A DNA stretch of 64,000 nt from Methyloversatilis universalis EHg5 (GCF_000378945.1 NZ_KB900539.1:1528527-1592526), one strand, 5' to 3'. Positions 16,540-26,404 are shown, counted from the first letter of the stretch. Program-made: numbers and translations. The notes: a model not told the origin generated them from the sequence alone.

Positions 16540-17715
16540 ATGAAGAATCAATCCAGGCGCGACATCGTCAAGGGGCTGGCCCTCGCGGCAGTCGCCGGTC
16601 CGTGGATGGTGCGCAACGCCATGGCCGAAGACACGGTCAAGGTGGGCATCCTGCATTCGCTGACCGGCACCATCGCGCTGGCCGAAGCGTCGGTGGTCGA
16701 CGCGGAAAAGCTGGCCATCGACGAAATCAATGCGGCCGGCGGCGTGCTCGGCAAGAAGATCGTGCCGGTGGTCGAGGACGGCGCCAGCGACTGGCCGACC
16801 TTCGCCGAAAAGGCGCGCAAGCTGCTGGACCGCGACAAGGTCGCGGCGGTGTTCGGCTGCTACACCTCGGCGTCGCGCAAGGCGGTGCTGCCGGTGTTCG
16901 AACAGCAGAAGGGTCTGCTGTACTACCCGACCTACTACGAAGGCCAGGAACAGTCGCCCAACATCCTGTACACCGCGCACGAAGCGACCCAGCAGTGCAT
17001 CCAGGCCTGCAACTGGCTGCTGGCCAACCGCGGCAAGAGCGTCTATCTGATCGGCTCGGACTACATCTGGCCGCGGGTCACCAACAAGATCGCGCGCCCG
17101 ACCATCGTGAAGGGTGGCGGCAAGGTGCTGGGCGAGGAATACCTGCCGCTGGGCAGCACCAATTTCGGCTCCACCATCAACAAGATCAAGGCGACCAAGC
17201 CGGACATCATCCTGAGCACCGTGGTCGGTGGCTCCAATGTGGCCTTCTACAAGCAGCTGAAGGCGGCCGGCGTGAACTTCAGCAAGACCACGGTGATGGC
17301 GCTCGCGGTGTCGGAAGAGGAAGTGTCCGGCATTGGCAAGGAGAACGTGCAGGACGTGCTCACCTGCATGAGCTATCTGCAGAGCCTCGATAACCCGGCC
17401 AACAAGAAATTCGTCGCCGCCTTCAAGGCCAAGTACGGCGACAAGCGCGTCACCGGCGACACGCTCGCCAGCGCCTACACAGCGGTCTATCTGTGGAAGC
17501 AGGCGGTCGAGAAGGCCAAGAGCTTCGACGTCGACAAGGTGGTGGCGGCCTCGGCCAACCTCGAGTTCGAAGGACCGGAAGGCAAGGTGAAGTTCCACGC
17601 CACCAATCACCATCTGTGGAAGCAGGCGCGCATCGGTTCCTTCATGGCGGACGGTCAGGTCAAGCTGATCTACGAATCGCCGCTGATCGAACCGAATCCG
17701 TATCCGACGCTGTAA
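16540..17715 (+). CDS. UrtA/FmdD-like urea or short-amide ABC binding protein
   Basis: A 391-residue type I periplasmic binding protein. The N-terminus has a twin-arginine type signal (SRRDIVKG followed by a hydrophobic stretch, cleavage near AMA at residue 29), so it is probably exported folded. The mature domain starts VKVGILHSLTG and matches urea (UrtA) and formamide (FmdD) binding proteins. No urtBCDE-type permease or ATPase genes follow; urease genes come next, 98 bp later. It is a paralogue of the cytoplasmic sensor at 9645-10835. Expression should depend on antitermination at 16406-16452. Confidence 0.88.
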   Translation: MKNQSRRDIVKGLALAAVAGPWMVRNAMAEDTVKVGILHSLTGTIALAEASVVDAEKLAIDEINAAGGVLGKKIVPVVEDGASDWPTFAEKARKLLDRDKVAAVFGCYTSASRKAVLPVFEQQKGLLYYPTYYEGQEQSPNILYTAHEATQQCIQACNWLLANRGKSVYLIGSDYIWPRVTNKIARPTIVKGGGKVLGEEYLPLGSTNFGSTINKIKATKPDIILSTVVGGSNVAFYKQLKAAGVNFSKTTVMALAVSEEEVSGIGKENVQDVLTCMSYLQSLDNPANKKFVAAFKAKYGDKRVTGDTLASAYTAVYLWKQAVEKAKSFDVDKVVAASANLEFEGPEGKVKFHATNHHLWKQARIGSFMADGQVKLIYESPLIEPNPYPTL

Positions 17716-17720
17716 GCGCA

Positions 17721-17746
17721 TGCGGTCCCGCGACAGCGGGACCGCA
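17721..17746. other. Strong hairpin between the binding-protein gene and ureE
   Basis: TGCGGTCCCGC pairs perfectly with GCGGGACCGCA around GACA. There is no T-run, so it may act as an mRNA 3'-end stabiliser or partial terminator that lowers urease expression relative to the binding protein. Confidence 0.5.
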
Positions 17747-17813
17747 GCGGCACGGCCGGCGCCGCGACCGTCGCAGCGCCGGGCTCCTGTACCGAAAGAT
17801 TCGAGATCGAACC

Positions 17814-18311
17814 ATGCTCAGACTGACTGAAATCGTCGGCCACGCGTCCGACCCCGAACTGGCCGAGCGCCTGCACCAGATGGCACACGACGGCGTGGTG
17901 GAGCGCATCCACCTGTCGCGCACCGACCTTCAGCGACGCCGTCAGCGCGTGCTGACCGACCGCGGCAACGAGGTGGCTTTGATGCTGGACCGCGCATCGG
18001 CGCTCGACAACGGCTCGGTGCTGCTGCTCGAACCGGCCCGCGCGGTCGTCGTGGTGCTCGACGAGCCCGAATGGCTGGTGCTGCGCGCACCGCACGCCGC
18101 CGGCGCGCTGGAGCTGGGTTACTTCGCCGGCAACATGCACTGGAAGGTGCGCTTCGAGGGCAGCTGCCTGTGGGTGCCGCTCGAAGGTCCGCGCGAAGGC
18201 TATGTGAAACGCCTCGCGCATCTGATCGCCCGTGGCGATGCCGAAATCATCGACGCCCCGGCCGTACCGGCGGGCGGGGTGCGCTATCTGGCGGTTCCGC
18301 ATGCGCACTGA
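17814..18311 (+). CDS. ureE: Urease accessory protein UreE (nickel carrier)
   Basis: A 165-residue UreE, the nickel metallochaperone that passes Ni to UreG for insertion into urease. The N-terminal peptide-binding domain spans about 1-75. The C-terminal metal-binding domain contains the GNMHWK segment, whose histidine fits the conserved nickel ligand. The tail ends His-Ala-His rather than in a long poly-His run. The ATG at 17814 is the family-like start (MLRLTEIVG). It is the first urease gene, 1 bp before ureF. Confidence 0.9.
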   Translation: MLRLTEIVGHASDPELAERLHQMAHDGVVERIHLSRTDLQRRRQRVLTDRGNEVALMLDRASALDNGSVLLLEPARAVVVVLDEPEWLVLRAPHAAGALELGYFAGNMHWKVRFEGSCLWVPLEGPREGYVKRLAHLIARGDAEIIDAPAVPAGGVRYLAVPHAH

Positions 18312-18312
18312 C

Positions 18313-19047
18313 ATGAATCACGCCGATCCCGCCCTCGGCCTGCCGGCCGACGACGGCGGTGCGCTGGACATGCTCACCATGCTGCAGTTCGCCGACAGCT
18401 TCTTCCCCAGCGGCGCCACCTCGTTCTCCTGGGGGCTGGAATCGCTCCGGCACGACGCCCGGGTGAGCAATGCGGAACAGGTGTTCGAGGTGCTGTGCGC
18501 CCATATCGAACAGCGCTGGGCCGGCTTCGACCGGCCGCTGATGCACGCGGCCCGTGAAGCCTGGGTGCAGCGCGGCGCCGCCGCGCTCAGTGATGCGATC
18601 GAACTGGATCGCCTGTGCGAAGCGATGAACCTGACGCGCAGCTGGCGTGACGCCAGCCGCCGGCTCGGCTTCACCCAGCTCCGGGTGCATGCCGATCTGG
18701 GGCAGGGCATCGCCCAGGTCTATCTGGACCAGGTGCGTGCGTCGTGTCTGCCCGGCCATCTGCCGGTGGTGCAGGGCCTGGTGTGGGGAGCGTACGGACT
18801 GTCGGCCTCCGGCTGCGATGCGATGGCGTCCAGCGGCCTGTGCACCACGGTGGTCGGTGCGGCCCTGCGACTGGGGCTGATCGGTCATACCGAAGGCCAG
18901 CGACTGCTCACCCGTACGCGTCCGCTGATCGCCCGCGTCATGGCGGCGCCGCCATGCCCGGTCGACGCGCTGTGGAGCGGCGCACCGGTGCTCGACCTCG
19001 CCGCCATGCGCCACGAGCCGCGCAGCGCCCGGCTGTTCGCCAACTGA
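18313..19047 (+). CDS. ureF: Urease accessory protein UreF
   Basis: A 244-residue all-helical UreF, which with UreD and UreG forms the activation complex on apo-urease. The QFADSFFPSGATSFSWGLE region (residues 27-45) is the family signature. The start may be the ATG at 18313, 1 bp after ureE, or the ATG at 18301, which overlaps ureE; neither has a strong ribosome site. Translational coupling to ureE is likely. Confidence 0.9.
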   Translation: MNHADPALGLPADDGGALDMLTMLQFADSFFPSGATSFSWGLESLRHDARVSNAEQVFEVLCAHIEQRWAGFDRPLMHAAREAWVQRGAAALSDAIELDRLCEAMNLTRSWRDASRRLGFTQLRVHADLGQGIAQVYLDQVRASCLPGHLPVVQGLVWGAYGLSASGCDAMASSGLCTTVVGAALRLGLIGHTEGQRLLTRTRPLIARVMAAPPCPVDALWSGAPVLDLAAMRHEPRSARLFAN

Positions 19048-19062
19048 CTGGAGTACGCACAC

Positions 19063-19767
19063 ATGCTGCTCACACCGACCGAACTCGAAAGACTGACGAT
19101 ATTTAATGCCGCCGAACTGGCGCGCCGCCGCCGTGCGCGCGGCCTGAAGCTGAACTGCCCGGAGGCGATCGCGATCATCGTCGACGACATCCTCGAAGGT
19201 GCCCGCGACGGCCGCACCGTGGCCGAACTGATCGGCTACGGCTCGCAGATCCTCACCAGCGACGACGTGCTGCCCGGCGTTGCGGCGCTGATGCCGATGA
19301 TCCAGGTCGAGGCGAGCTTTCCCGACGGCACCAAGCTGGTGACCGTGCATGACCCGATACGACCCGGGCCCGACGCCGCGAACGCGCCGGTGCCGGACCG
19401 CATACCGGGCGAAATCATTCCGGCCGAGGGCCGCATCGAACTGAGCCCCGGGCGCCGACGCGCCACGCTGCGGGCGCTCAACACCGGCGACCGGCCGATA
19501 CAGGTGGGCAGCCACTTCCACTTCTTCGAGGTGAACCGCGCGCTCGAATTCGACCGCGCGCTGGCCTGGGGCATGCACCTGGACATTGCCGCCGGCACCG
19601 CGGTGCGCTTCGAACCGGGCGAGGACAAGGAAGTGACGCTGGTCGCCTTCGGCGGCAGCGGCGAGGTGTTCGGCCTGAACCGGCTGGCCGAAGGATCGAC
19701 CGCCGACGGCGCCGGCCTGCCCGACGCATTGACCCGCGCGCGCGCCGCCGGATTCCGCGGCGCCTGA
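19063..19767 (+). CDS. ureAB: Urease gamma-beta fusion subunit
   Basis: One 234-residue chain carries both small urease subunits. Residues 1-100 are the gamma subunit ([11 protein letters not shown] start, [10 protein letters not shown] segment). A short linker about 101-113 leads to the beta subunit at 114-234 (PGEIIPAEG start, [11 protein letters not shown]). Most bacteria encode these as separate ureA and ureB; a fused form is known from Helicobacter. With UreC it hydrolyses urea to ammonia and carbamate. GGAG lies 11 bases before the ATG. Confidence 0.94.
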   Translation: MLLTPTELERLTIFNAAELARRRRARGLKLNCPEAIAIIVDDILEGARDGRTVAELIGYGSQILTSDDVLPGVAALMPMIQVEASFPDGTKLVTVHDPIRPGPDAANAPVPDRIPGEIIPAEGRIELSPGRRRATLRALNTGDRPIQVGSHFHFFEVNRALEFDRALAWGMHLDIAAGTAVRFEPGEDKEVTLVAFGGSGEVFGLNRLAEGSTADGAGLPDALTRARAAGFRGA

Positions 19768-19789
19768 CCGACAGATCACGGAGAACCAC

Positions 19790-21502
19790 ATGACATCGCT
19801 CTCCCGCCGCGACTACGCGGCGATGTACGGACCCACGAAGGGCGACATGGTGCGCCTGGGCGACACCTCGCTGCTGGCCGAGATCGAGCACGACTACACC
19901 ACGCCGGGTGATGAGTGCCTGCATGGCGGCGGCAAGACGCTGCGCGACGGCCTCGGCATGATGGGCGGGCTCACTTCGGAACAGGGCGCGCTCGACATGC
20001 TGATCAGCAACGTCGTGGTGATCGACGCGGTGGCTGGCATCGTGAAAGGCGACATCGGCATCAAGGACGGACGCATCGTCGCCATCGGCAAGGCCGGCAA
20101 CCCGCACGTGATGGATGGCGTGCATCCGCAACTGCTGGTGGGCAACGCCACCACGGTGCGCGACGGCGAAGGGCTGATCGCCACCGCCGGCGGGCTGGAC
20201 GTGCATGTGCACTTCGATTCCGCACAGCTGGTCGAGCACGCGCTCGCCTCCGGCATCACCACGATGTTCGGCGGTTCGCTCGGCCCGATCACGGTGGGCA
20301 TTGACTGCGGCGGCGCATGGAACGTCGGCCGCATGCTGCAGGCCTCCGAACAGTGGCCGATGAATTTCGGCTTTCTCGGCCGCGGCAACTCGTCGCGCCC
20401 GGAATCGCTGGTCGAACAGATGAAGGCCGGCTGCATCGGCCTGAAGATCCACGAGGACTGGGGCGCCACGCCGGCCACCATAGACACCTGCCTGTCGGTC
20501 GCCGACGAGATGGACTTCCAGGTTCAGCTGCACACCGACACGCTGAACGAATCCGGCTTTCTCGAAGACACGCTGGCCGCGACGAAGGGTCGCACCATCC
20601 ACATGTATCACACCGAAGGTGCGGGCGGCGGCCACGCGCCGGACGTGATCTGCGTGGCCGGGCTGCAGCACTGCCTGCCGTCGTCGACCAATCCGACGAA
20701 TCCCTACACGGTGAATACCTTCGACGAGCACCTGGACATGATCATGGTGTGTCACCACCTGAATCCTGCCGTGCCCGAGGACGTGGCCTTCGCCGAGAGC
20801 CGCATCCGCGCGCAGACCATCGCCGCCGAAGACGTGCTGCACGACATGGGCGCGATCTCGATGCTGGGCTCGGACAGCCAGGGGATGGGGCGCATCAACG
20901 AAGTGATCTGCCGCACCTGGCAGCTGGCCAGCAAGATGAAGGACCAGTTCGGCCGCCTGCCGGAAGAAACCACGCGCAGCGCCGACAACGAACGCATCCT
21001 GCGCTACATCGCCAAGTACACGATCAATGCCGCGCGATCGTTCGGCGTCGATCACCACGTCGGTTCGCTGGAGCCGGGCAAGCTCGCCGACATCGTGCTG
21101 TGGCGCCCGGCCTTCTTCGGCATCAAGCCGGAAATCGTGGTGAAGGGCGGCTTCATCGCCTACGGCGCGATGGGCGATTCGGCGGCGTCGCTGATGACCT
21201 GCGAGCCGCTCATCATGCGGCCGCAGTGGGGCGCCTTCGGTCGCGCGCCGCAGGGTCTGTCGGCCAATTTCGTCTGCGCCGCCTCGCTGGACAGCGACCT
21301 CAACGGCCGGCTCGACATCCGCAAGGCGCTGCTGCCGTGCAAGGGCACACGCACGCTGCAGAAGGCCGACATGGTGCGCAACGCCGCCTGCCCGAACATC
21401 ACGGTCAATCCGCAGACCTTCGAGGTGAGCGTCGACGGCCGCGTCATCAGCTGCCCGCCGGTCGACCGCGTGCCGCTCAACCGTCTTTACATGATGAGGT
21501 GA
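19790..21502 (+). CDS. ureC: Urease alpha (catalytic) subunit
   Basis: A 570-residue urease alpha subunit with all nickel-site residues present: His139 and His141 (DVHVHF), carbamylated Lys219 (GLKIHEDWG), His248, His274 and Asp362 (GSDSQGMGR). The mobile flap Cys321-His322 is also present. Length matches the family. It follows the fused gamma-beta gene by 22 bp and should be active once loaded with nickel by UreDEFG. Confidence 0.97.
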   Translation: MTSLSRRDYAAMYGPTKGDMVRLGDTSLLAEIEHDYTTPGDECLHGGGKTLRDGLGMMGGLTSEQGALDMLISNVVVIDAVAGIVKGDIGIKDGRIVAIGKAGNPHVMDGVHPQLLVGNATTVRDGEGLIATAGGLDVHVHFDSAQLVEHALASGITTMFGGSLGPITVGIDCGGAWNVGRMLQASEQWPMNFGFLGRGNSSRPESLVEQMKAGCIGLKIHEDWGATPATIDTCLSVADEMDFQVQLHTDTLNESGFLEDTLAATKGRTIHMYHTEGAGGGHAPDVICVAGLQHCLPSSTNPTNPYTVNTFDEHLDMIMVCHHLNPAVPEDVAFAESRIRAQTIAAEDVLHDMGAISMLGSDSQGMGRINEVICRTWQLASKMKDQFGRLPEETTRSADNERILRYIAKYTINAARSFGVDHHVGSLEPGKLADIVLWRPAFFGIKPEIVVKGGFIAYGAMGDSAASLMTCEPLIMRPQWGAFGRAPQGLSANFVCAASLDSDLNGRLDIRKALLPCKGTRTLQKADMVRNAACPNITVNPQTFEVSVDGRVISCPPVDRVPLNRLYMMR

Positions 21503-21506
21503 TGCC

Positions 21507-22154
21507 ATGTCCGCCCAGCTCTCTCCTTCTTCAAAGACCCGGCCGCGCGGTGCAGCGCGGGTCGGCATCGGCGGCCCGGTCGGCTCCGGCAAGACCGCGC
21601 TGCTGGAACAGCTCATTCCGCGCTTCATCGCGCGCGGCACCGATATCGCCGTAATCACCAACGATCTGGTCACCGCCGAAGACGCCGAGCGCGTGCGCCG
21701 CAGCGGCCTGATCGCGCCAGAGCGCGTGCTGGCGGTGGAAACCGGCGCCTGCCCGCACACCGCGATCCGCGAAGATCCGACGCTCAACCTCGCCGCAGCC
21801 GACGAACTGGACCGCGCCTACCCCGGCCTGGAGCTCATCCTGATCGAGAGCGGCGGCGATAACCTCGCGTCGTCTTTCTCGCTCGATCTGGTCGACTACT
21901 GGTTGTTCGTGATTGACGTCGCCGGCGGCGATGACATTCCGCGCAAGCGTGGGCTGGGCGTGCTGCAGAGCGATCTGCTGGTGATCAACAAGGTGGATCT
22001 GGCACCGCACGTGAACGTGAATCTGGACCGCATGGTGCGCGAGGCGCATGAGGTGCGCGCCGGGCGCACGACCCTGCTCACCAACTGTGCCCGTGGCGAT
22101 GGCGTCGATGCCGTGGTCGAGCGCATCGCGCAGGAGGTGCTGTTTGATCGCTGA
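21507..22154 (+). CDS. ureG: Urease accessory GTPase UreG
   Basis: A 215-residue SIMIBI-class GTPase that drives nickel insertion. The P-loop GGPVGSGKT is near residues 22-30, the metal-binding Cys-Pro-His motif ([12 protein letters not shown]) near 77-88, and the NKVD guanine-specificity motif near 151. It begins 4 bp after ureC. Its end overlaps the start of ureD. Confidence 0.95.
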   Translation: MSAQLSPSSKTRPRGAARVGIGGPVGSGKTALLEQLIPRFIARGTDIAVITNDLVTAEDAERVRRSGLIAPERVLAVETGACPHTAIREDPTLNLAAADELDRAYPGLELILIESGGDNLASSFSLDLVDYWLFVIDVAGGDDIPRKRGLGVLQSDLLVINKVDLAPHVNVNLDRMVREAHEVRAGRTTLLTNCARGDGVDAVVERIAQEVLFDR

Positions 22155-23019
22155 ACCGGCACTGGCTGACGCGGCACACCGGGCGGCGCCCGACATGGGC
22201 GGGCGACCCTGCGTCGATCTCGCGTTCGCGCGCGACGCCGCCGGGCGCACCTATCTGGGCCGTCAGTACGTCGGCTACCCGGTGCATGTCGGGCGGGCGT
22301 TACATGTCGATGGTTCGGCGCCCGATCTGTGCGTGGTGTACCTGCAGTCGGTGTCCGGCGGCCTGTTCGAGCACGAGCGGCTGGCCGGCCGGATCGAGGT
22401 GGGGCAGGGCGCGCGCGCCCATGTCGCAACGCCGGCCTCCACCATCGTGCATGCGATGCAGGGCGGGTCCGCGGTGCAGCGCATGCGGCTCGTGGCGCAG
22501 CCGGGCGCGCTGCTGGAATACATGCCGGCGCCGCTCATCCTGTTTCCCGGCAGTCATATGGTGAGCGATACCGAGGTGACGCTGGCCGAAGGCGCGCTGG
22601 TGGTGGTGGCGGACAGCTTCCTGCCGCACGACCCGAAGGGCGGGCAGGGCTGTTTCGCGCGCATCGAATCGGCGATGACCATCCGCGATGCGCAGGGGCA
22701 ATTGCTCGCACGTGAGTGCATGCGCATCGACGGCGCTGGCTGGCTGGCCGGCGGTGCCGGCGCGAACGCCGGTCTGCGCATGCACGGTTCGCTGTGGCTG
22801 CTGGGCAGCCCGGCAGAGGGCGAACTGCTGCAGACGCTGCGCGCGCTGCCGGTACCCGCCGGCGAACTGGCGGGCGCCAGCCTGCTGCCGAATGGCGCCG
22901 GCATCGTGTTCCGCGCACTCGCCGGCGATGCGGTCGGGCTGGACAGACTCATGCACGCCGCCTGGAGCGCGGCGCGTACCCATCACACCGGCCATGCGCC
23001 GGCGCTGCGACGACGCTGA
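22144..23019 (+). CDS. ureD: Urease accessory protein UreD
   Basis: A 291-residue UreD (UreH) scaffold protein that binds apo-urease with UreF and UreG. The family's [11 protein letters not shown] and LPHDPKGG segments are present. I chose the TTG at 22144 because AGGAGG ends 6 bases before it and it overlaps ureG by 11 bp; the next in-frame ATG (22195) would lose part of the N-terminus. UreD usually opens urease operons, so its place at the end is unusual. Confidence 0.88.
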   Translation: MIAEPALADAAHRAAPDMGGRPCVDLAFARDAAGRTYLGRQYVGYPVHVGRALHVDGSAPDLCVVYLQSVSGGLFEHERLAGRIEVGQGARAHVATPASTIVHAMQGGSAVQRMRLVAQPGALLEYMPAPLILFPGSHMVSDTEVTLAEGALVVVADSFLPHDPKGGQGCFARIESAMTIRDAQGQLLARECMRIDGAGWLAGGAGANAGLRMHGSLWLLGSPAEGELLQTLRALPVPAGELAGASLLPNGAGIVFRALAGDAVGLDRLMHAAWSAARTHHTGHAPALRRR

Positions 23020-23165
23020 TCGTCGTGGCACATCGATCCCGTTGGCGGGGTGTGGCGGATGGCGGAAGGGGCAAGCCGTCACGCCTCGCTGGCGGGACCC
23101 CCGAATTCAACGCGTACGCAGCTCCAGGCTGTCCGTGACGCGAGGGGCTTGCAGTCGCTCTTCGC

Positions 23166-24170
23166 TCAGGAATGCGGGACGGGCGCAGATACGTCCCGCA
23201 GCGCCTCCGGCAGATACTGTTTCATCGAGCGGGTCATCAGCTCTGCATCCGGAAACCAGCATTTCGCATCGAACGGTGCGTTCAGCATGATGATGGGCAG
23301 CTCAGGCCGGAACAGGCTGGACCAGGCGGACATGAAGGAGGACGAGCGTATCAGTACGTCGCAGCGTGACAGCAGAAGCGTGTTGATCAGCGCTTCGCGT
23401 GCCTTCTGCCCGTTGTCGCCGCGGGCAGCCTGGGTGTGGATGGGCTTGCCGTCCCGGCTGCGTTCCTGGTCGTCGTGGGCGATCACTTCGATGCCGGCGA
23501 TGCGGCCGCGTATCCAGTCGATGAAGGCCGCTTCGTCGCTCGACACGAACAGCGCCTGTGTGTCCGGGTGGGCGCGGCGGTAGTTGTCGACCGTGGCTGC
23601 GCAGTCTTCCCAGGATACCCGGTGCGCTTCGGTGACTTTATCGGTACCGCGGAAGTGCAGGCCGATCACCCGACGCCGGTCGAAGTGCTGCGCGGCAAAG
23701 CGATCGACATGGGCCTGTATGTCCGGGCGAACGCGCAGCTGTTCGCGTATCAGCCGGGCGGCCTGCTGCACCGATATCCGTGCCGGAATGTCGCGGGCGA
23801 GGCCCAGCTGGGCAAATTCGGAAATGCGGCTGATCCGGAGGACGCCGATCGGAGGGCCGTGATTGTCCTCGCGCCGGTGCCGCAGTGCGAACAGATCGCC
23901 CAGCCAGTCGAGACCGGGCGCGCGCGCATAGAGCGGGCCGGTCAGCCGTATGCGCGGCACCATTCCGCGTTCTTCGCAGTACTGCAGCAGATAGACCACC
24001 CAGGTCAGCTGGGCGAACAGGCCGACCCAGGCATCGATGTCCACCGCCAGGACTGCGCCGTTCGCGCGCTGCTGCCATGGGCAGTAGAGCGGTTTCAGGC
24101 GGTTGTCCATCGTGCGCAGCAGGCTTCTTGTCCGGCTGCGCAGGGACCAGAGATGGGGGCGTACGCTCAT
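23166..24170 (-). CDS. Fucosyltransferase-like protein (NodZ / O-fucosyltransferase fold)
   Basis: A 334-residue protein resembling the NodZ/alpha-1,6-fucosyltransferase superfamily. The central HFRGTDK segment (near residue 174) corresponds to the family's H-x-R-x2-DK nucleotide-sugar motif. FVSSDE and RSSSFMSAW segments further on match the C-terminal donor-binding half. It may transfer a sugar to a surface glycan. It stands alone, convergent with the urease operon and divergent from ttcA, so no pathway can be named. The N-terminus is Arg-rich without a signal peptide. Confidence 0.6.
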   Translation of the reverse strand: MSVRPHLWSLRSRTRSLLRTMDNRLKPLYCPWQQRANGAVLAVDIDAWVGLFAQLTWVVYLLQYCEERGMVPRIRLTGPLYARAPGLDWLGDLFALRHRREDNHGPPIGVLRISRISEFAQLGLARDIPARISVQQAARLIREQLRVRPDIQAHVDRFAAQHFDRRRVIGLHFRGTDKVTEAHRVSWEDCAATVDNYRRAHPDTQALFVSSDEAAFIDWIRGRIAGIEVIAHDDQERSRDGKPIHTQAARGDNGQKAREALINTLLLSRCDVLIRSSSFMSAWSSLFRPELPIIMLNAPFDAKCWFPDAELMTRSMKQYLPEALRDVSAPVPHS

Positions 24171-24384
24171 TGAGAAGCACGGGGGCGGAACGAGGTCTCG
24201 CGCGTCATGTTATTGGGTTTTCCCGGTCCGGGCTGTCCTGCTTGCGGCGGGCGGCGTGTCGTAGATCGCGGCCCGGTATAATCGGGGTTTCCTGTGATGC
24301 ATCGTCTGCACGCTATGTACTGCGTGCCGCAGTCCGCTTCCGGATTGCCTGGATCGATGTGTCAGCCGCATGTCCGGAGTCCGT

Positions 24385-25326
24385 ATGCAGTCTGCCATCG
24401 CCCCGCTGCCCGAGCAGGGCACCCCGTCGAACACCTTCCTGAAGTTCCGCAAGCGGCTCGAACGCGCGGCCGGGCAGGCCATTGCCGATTACTCGATGAT
24501 CGAGGACGGCGACGTGATCATGGTGTGCATGTCCGGCGGCAAGGATTCCTACACGATGCTGGAACTGCTGCGTGGCCTCCAGCAGCGGGCGCCGGTGCGC
24601 TTCCGGCTGATCGCCTTCAATCTTGACCAGAAGCAGCCGGGCTTCCCGGACCACATCCTGCCTGCCTACTTCGAATCGATCGGCGTCGAGTACCGGATCG
24701 AGACCGAAGACACCTATTCCATCGTCAAGGACAAGATTCCCGAAGGCAAGACCACCTGCGGCCTGTGTTCGCGGCTGCGTCGCGGCATCATCTACCGCGT
24801 GGCGTCCGAACTGGGGGCGACCAAGATCGCGCTGGGTCATCACCGTGACGATCTGCTGGAAACGCTGTTCCTGAACATGTTCTTCGGCGGCAAGATCAAG
24901 TCCATGCCGCCCAAGCTGGTCAGCGACGATGGCCGCCACATCGTGATCCGGCCGCTGGCCTACTGCACCGAACGCGATATCGAGCGCTTCGCTCGGGCGA
25001 TGGACTACCCCATCATTCCGTGCAATCTGTGCGGCTCGCAGGAGAACGCGCAGCGCAAGCAGGTGAAGGCCATGCTGCAGGAGTGGGCGAGGCTCTACCC
25101 GGGCCGTATCGAATCGATGGCCACTTCGATGCGCAATGTCGTGCCTTCGCATCTCGCCGACCCGAAGCTGTTCGATTTCGCCGGACTGAAGCCGGGCAGC
25201 GTGGTGGAGGAGGGCGACACCGCCTTCGATCCGCCGGAACTGCCGGCGCGCTCATGGGTGGAGGACGATGCGGTGGGGGGCATACCGGTCCGTCTGAACG
25301 TCGCCGCGGGTGGCGGCTGTGCTTGA
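24385..25326 (+). CDS. ttcA: tRNA 2-thiocytidine(32) synthetase TtcA
   Basis: A 313-residue PP-loop ATPase that thiolates cytidine 32 in tRNA. The PP-loop SGGKDS is near residue 50. Two Cys-x2-Cys pairs (TCGLCSR and PCNLCGS) match the iron-sulfur cluster ligands of TtcA. The ATG at 24385 has GGAG 5 bases upstream; an ATG 15 bases earlier (24370) is the alternative. The downstream phosphatase gene starts 43 bp after it. Confidence 0.95.
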   Translation: MQSAIAPLPEQGTPSNTFLKFRKRLERAAGQAIADYSMIEDGDVIMVCMSGGKDSYTMLELLRGLQQRAPVRFRLIAFNLDQKQPGFPDHILPAYFESIGVEYRIETEDTYSIVKDKIPEGKTTCGLCSRLRRGIIYRVASELGATKIALGHHRDDLLETLFLNMFFGGKIKSMPPKLVSDDGRHIVIRPLAYCTERDIERFARAMDYPIIPCNLCGSQENAQRKQVKAMLQEWARLYPGRIESMATSMRNVVPSHLADPKLFDFAGLKPGSVVEEGDTAFDPPELPARSWVEDDAVGGIPVRLNVAAGGGCA

Positions 25327-25369
25327 ACGCTGGATGCGCAGGCCGCTGCGTGCCGTGCCGGATCCCGAC

Positions 25370-25840
25370 ATGAAAATCCTGTTCTGCTGCATGGGTAACA
25401 TCTGCCGTTCGCCGACCGCCGAAGGGGTGGTCCGGGCCCGGCTGGAAACGGCCGGTCTGAGCGGACGGGTGGAGGTCGATTCGGCCGGTACTCACGGTTA
25501 CCACGCGGGCGGTCGCCCGGATCCCCGGGCCATTGCGGCGGCAGCGTCGCGCGGCGTGGATCTGGGCGGCATCCGGGCGCGCAGGGTCGAGGAGGTCGAT
25601 TTCGACCGTTTCGATCTCATCTACGCGATGGACCGAGACAACCTGCGCAATCTCGAGCGCAACTGCCCCGACCCGCTGCGCCACAAGCTGGCGCTGTTCC
25701 TGCAGCACGCCGATGCCTTCGACGAAGACGAAGTGCCCGACCCCTATTACGGCGGGCCGGCCGGCTTCGAGCGGGTGCTCGACCTGATCGAGAACGCCGC
25801 CGACGGTCTGGTGCGCGATCTGCAGCAGCGGCTGAAATGA
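25370..25840 (+). CDS. Low-molecular-weight protein tyrosine phosphatase
   Basis: A 156-residue LMW-PTP. The N-terminal active-site loop CMGNICRS places the nucleophile at Cys7 and the phosphate-binding arginine at Arg13. The general-acid aspartate is in VPDPYYGG. Bacterial members act on exopolysaccharide kinases or on heat-labile phosphoproteins; nothing nearby tells which. The ATG at 25370 is chosen because the family begins directly with this beta strand. Confidence 0.93.
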   Translation: MKILFCCMGNICRSPTAEGVVRARLETAGLSGRVEVDSAGTHGYHAGGRPDPRAIAAAASRGVDLGGIRARRVEEVDFDRFDLIYAMDRDNLRNLERNCPDPLRHKLALFLQHADAFDEDEVPDPYYGGPAGFERVLDLIENAADGLVRDLQQRLK

Positions 25841-25842
25841 AA

Positions 25843-25864
25843 ACGGGCGGCCAGGGCCGCCCGT
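25843..25864. terminator. Bidirectional terminator
   Basis: ACGGGCGGCC pairs perfectly with GGCCGCCCGT around AG, between convergent genes. Flanking A-rich (left) and T-containing (right) sequence suggests it serves both strands. Confidence 0.7.
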
Positions 25865-25888
25865 CGTCTTCTGCCCGTCAGCGGGCGA

Positions 25889-26404
25889 CTACTTGTCCAG
25901 CAGCGCCTTGAGGTTCTTCAGGCCGTCGGTGTAGACCGCCTTCATCGTGCCGGTCGCCGTTTCATCGTCCTTGCCTGCGGCCGGGTGTTCGCTGGCGTCG
26001 GCGCGGAAGAACACGCCCTTCCATTCCACCACCGAACCGCCACCGTCGGCCGGCTTCACGGTCAGCGTGGATTTGTACTTGCTGACCGGCAGCGCACTGC
26101 CGTCCTGCGCGGTGTAGGTGAAGCTGCGGTCAGCGTCCGAAATCGCTTCCAGCTTTTCGATCACTTCGCCACCACCCTTGATTTTCAGCGTACGCACCGA
26201 ACCGACCTCGCTGCCGGCGGTGGCGGTGCTGCTTTCGACCGCCGGATGCCAGGACTGCAGCTGGGTGAAGTCCTTCACTTTGGCCCACACCGCATCCGGA
26301 CTGGCTTTCAGCGTGATGGATTCATTCGCTTTCAGGCGTGACGGGCCGTGCGCGAACACAGTGGTGCTGGCGACGATGGCAAGCAGGGCTGCAAAAAGAC
26401 GCAT
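25889..26404 (-). CDS. Exported SRPBCC-fold protein, MxaD-like
   Basis: A 171-residue protein with a signal peptide (MRLFAALLAIVA, cleavage near residue 19) and a START/SRPBCC lipid-binding fold. The WAKVKDFTQLQSWHP segment is typical of polyketide-cyclase-like and MxaD proteins. MxaD is a periplasmic protein tied to methanol oxidation, which fits a methylotroph, but the fold is common. GAGGAG lies 6 bases before the ATG. It is a single-gene unit. Confidence 0.8.
   Translation of the reverse strand: MRLFAALLAIVASTTVFAHGPSRLKANESITLKASPDAVWAKVKDFTQLQSWHPAVESSTATAGSEVGSVRTLKIKGGGEVIEKLEAISDADRSFTYTAQDGSALPVSKYKSTLTVKPADGGGSVVEWKGVFFRADASEHPAAGKDDETATGTMKAVYTDGLKNLKALLDK

Noticed and set aside
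19478-21787. Antisense open frame across ureC
   Set aside because: Composition is that of a shadow of ureC; no recognisable domain.
23063-23160. Imperfect inverted repeat between ureD and the fucosyltransferase-like gene
   Set aside because: Only GCAAGCC/GGCTTGC pairs cleanly; the inside is poorly matched and there is no T-run, so I do not call a terminator.
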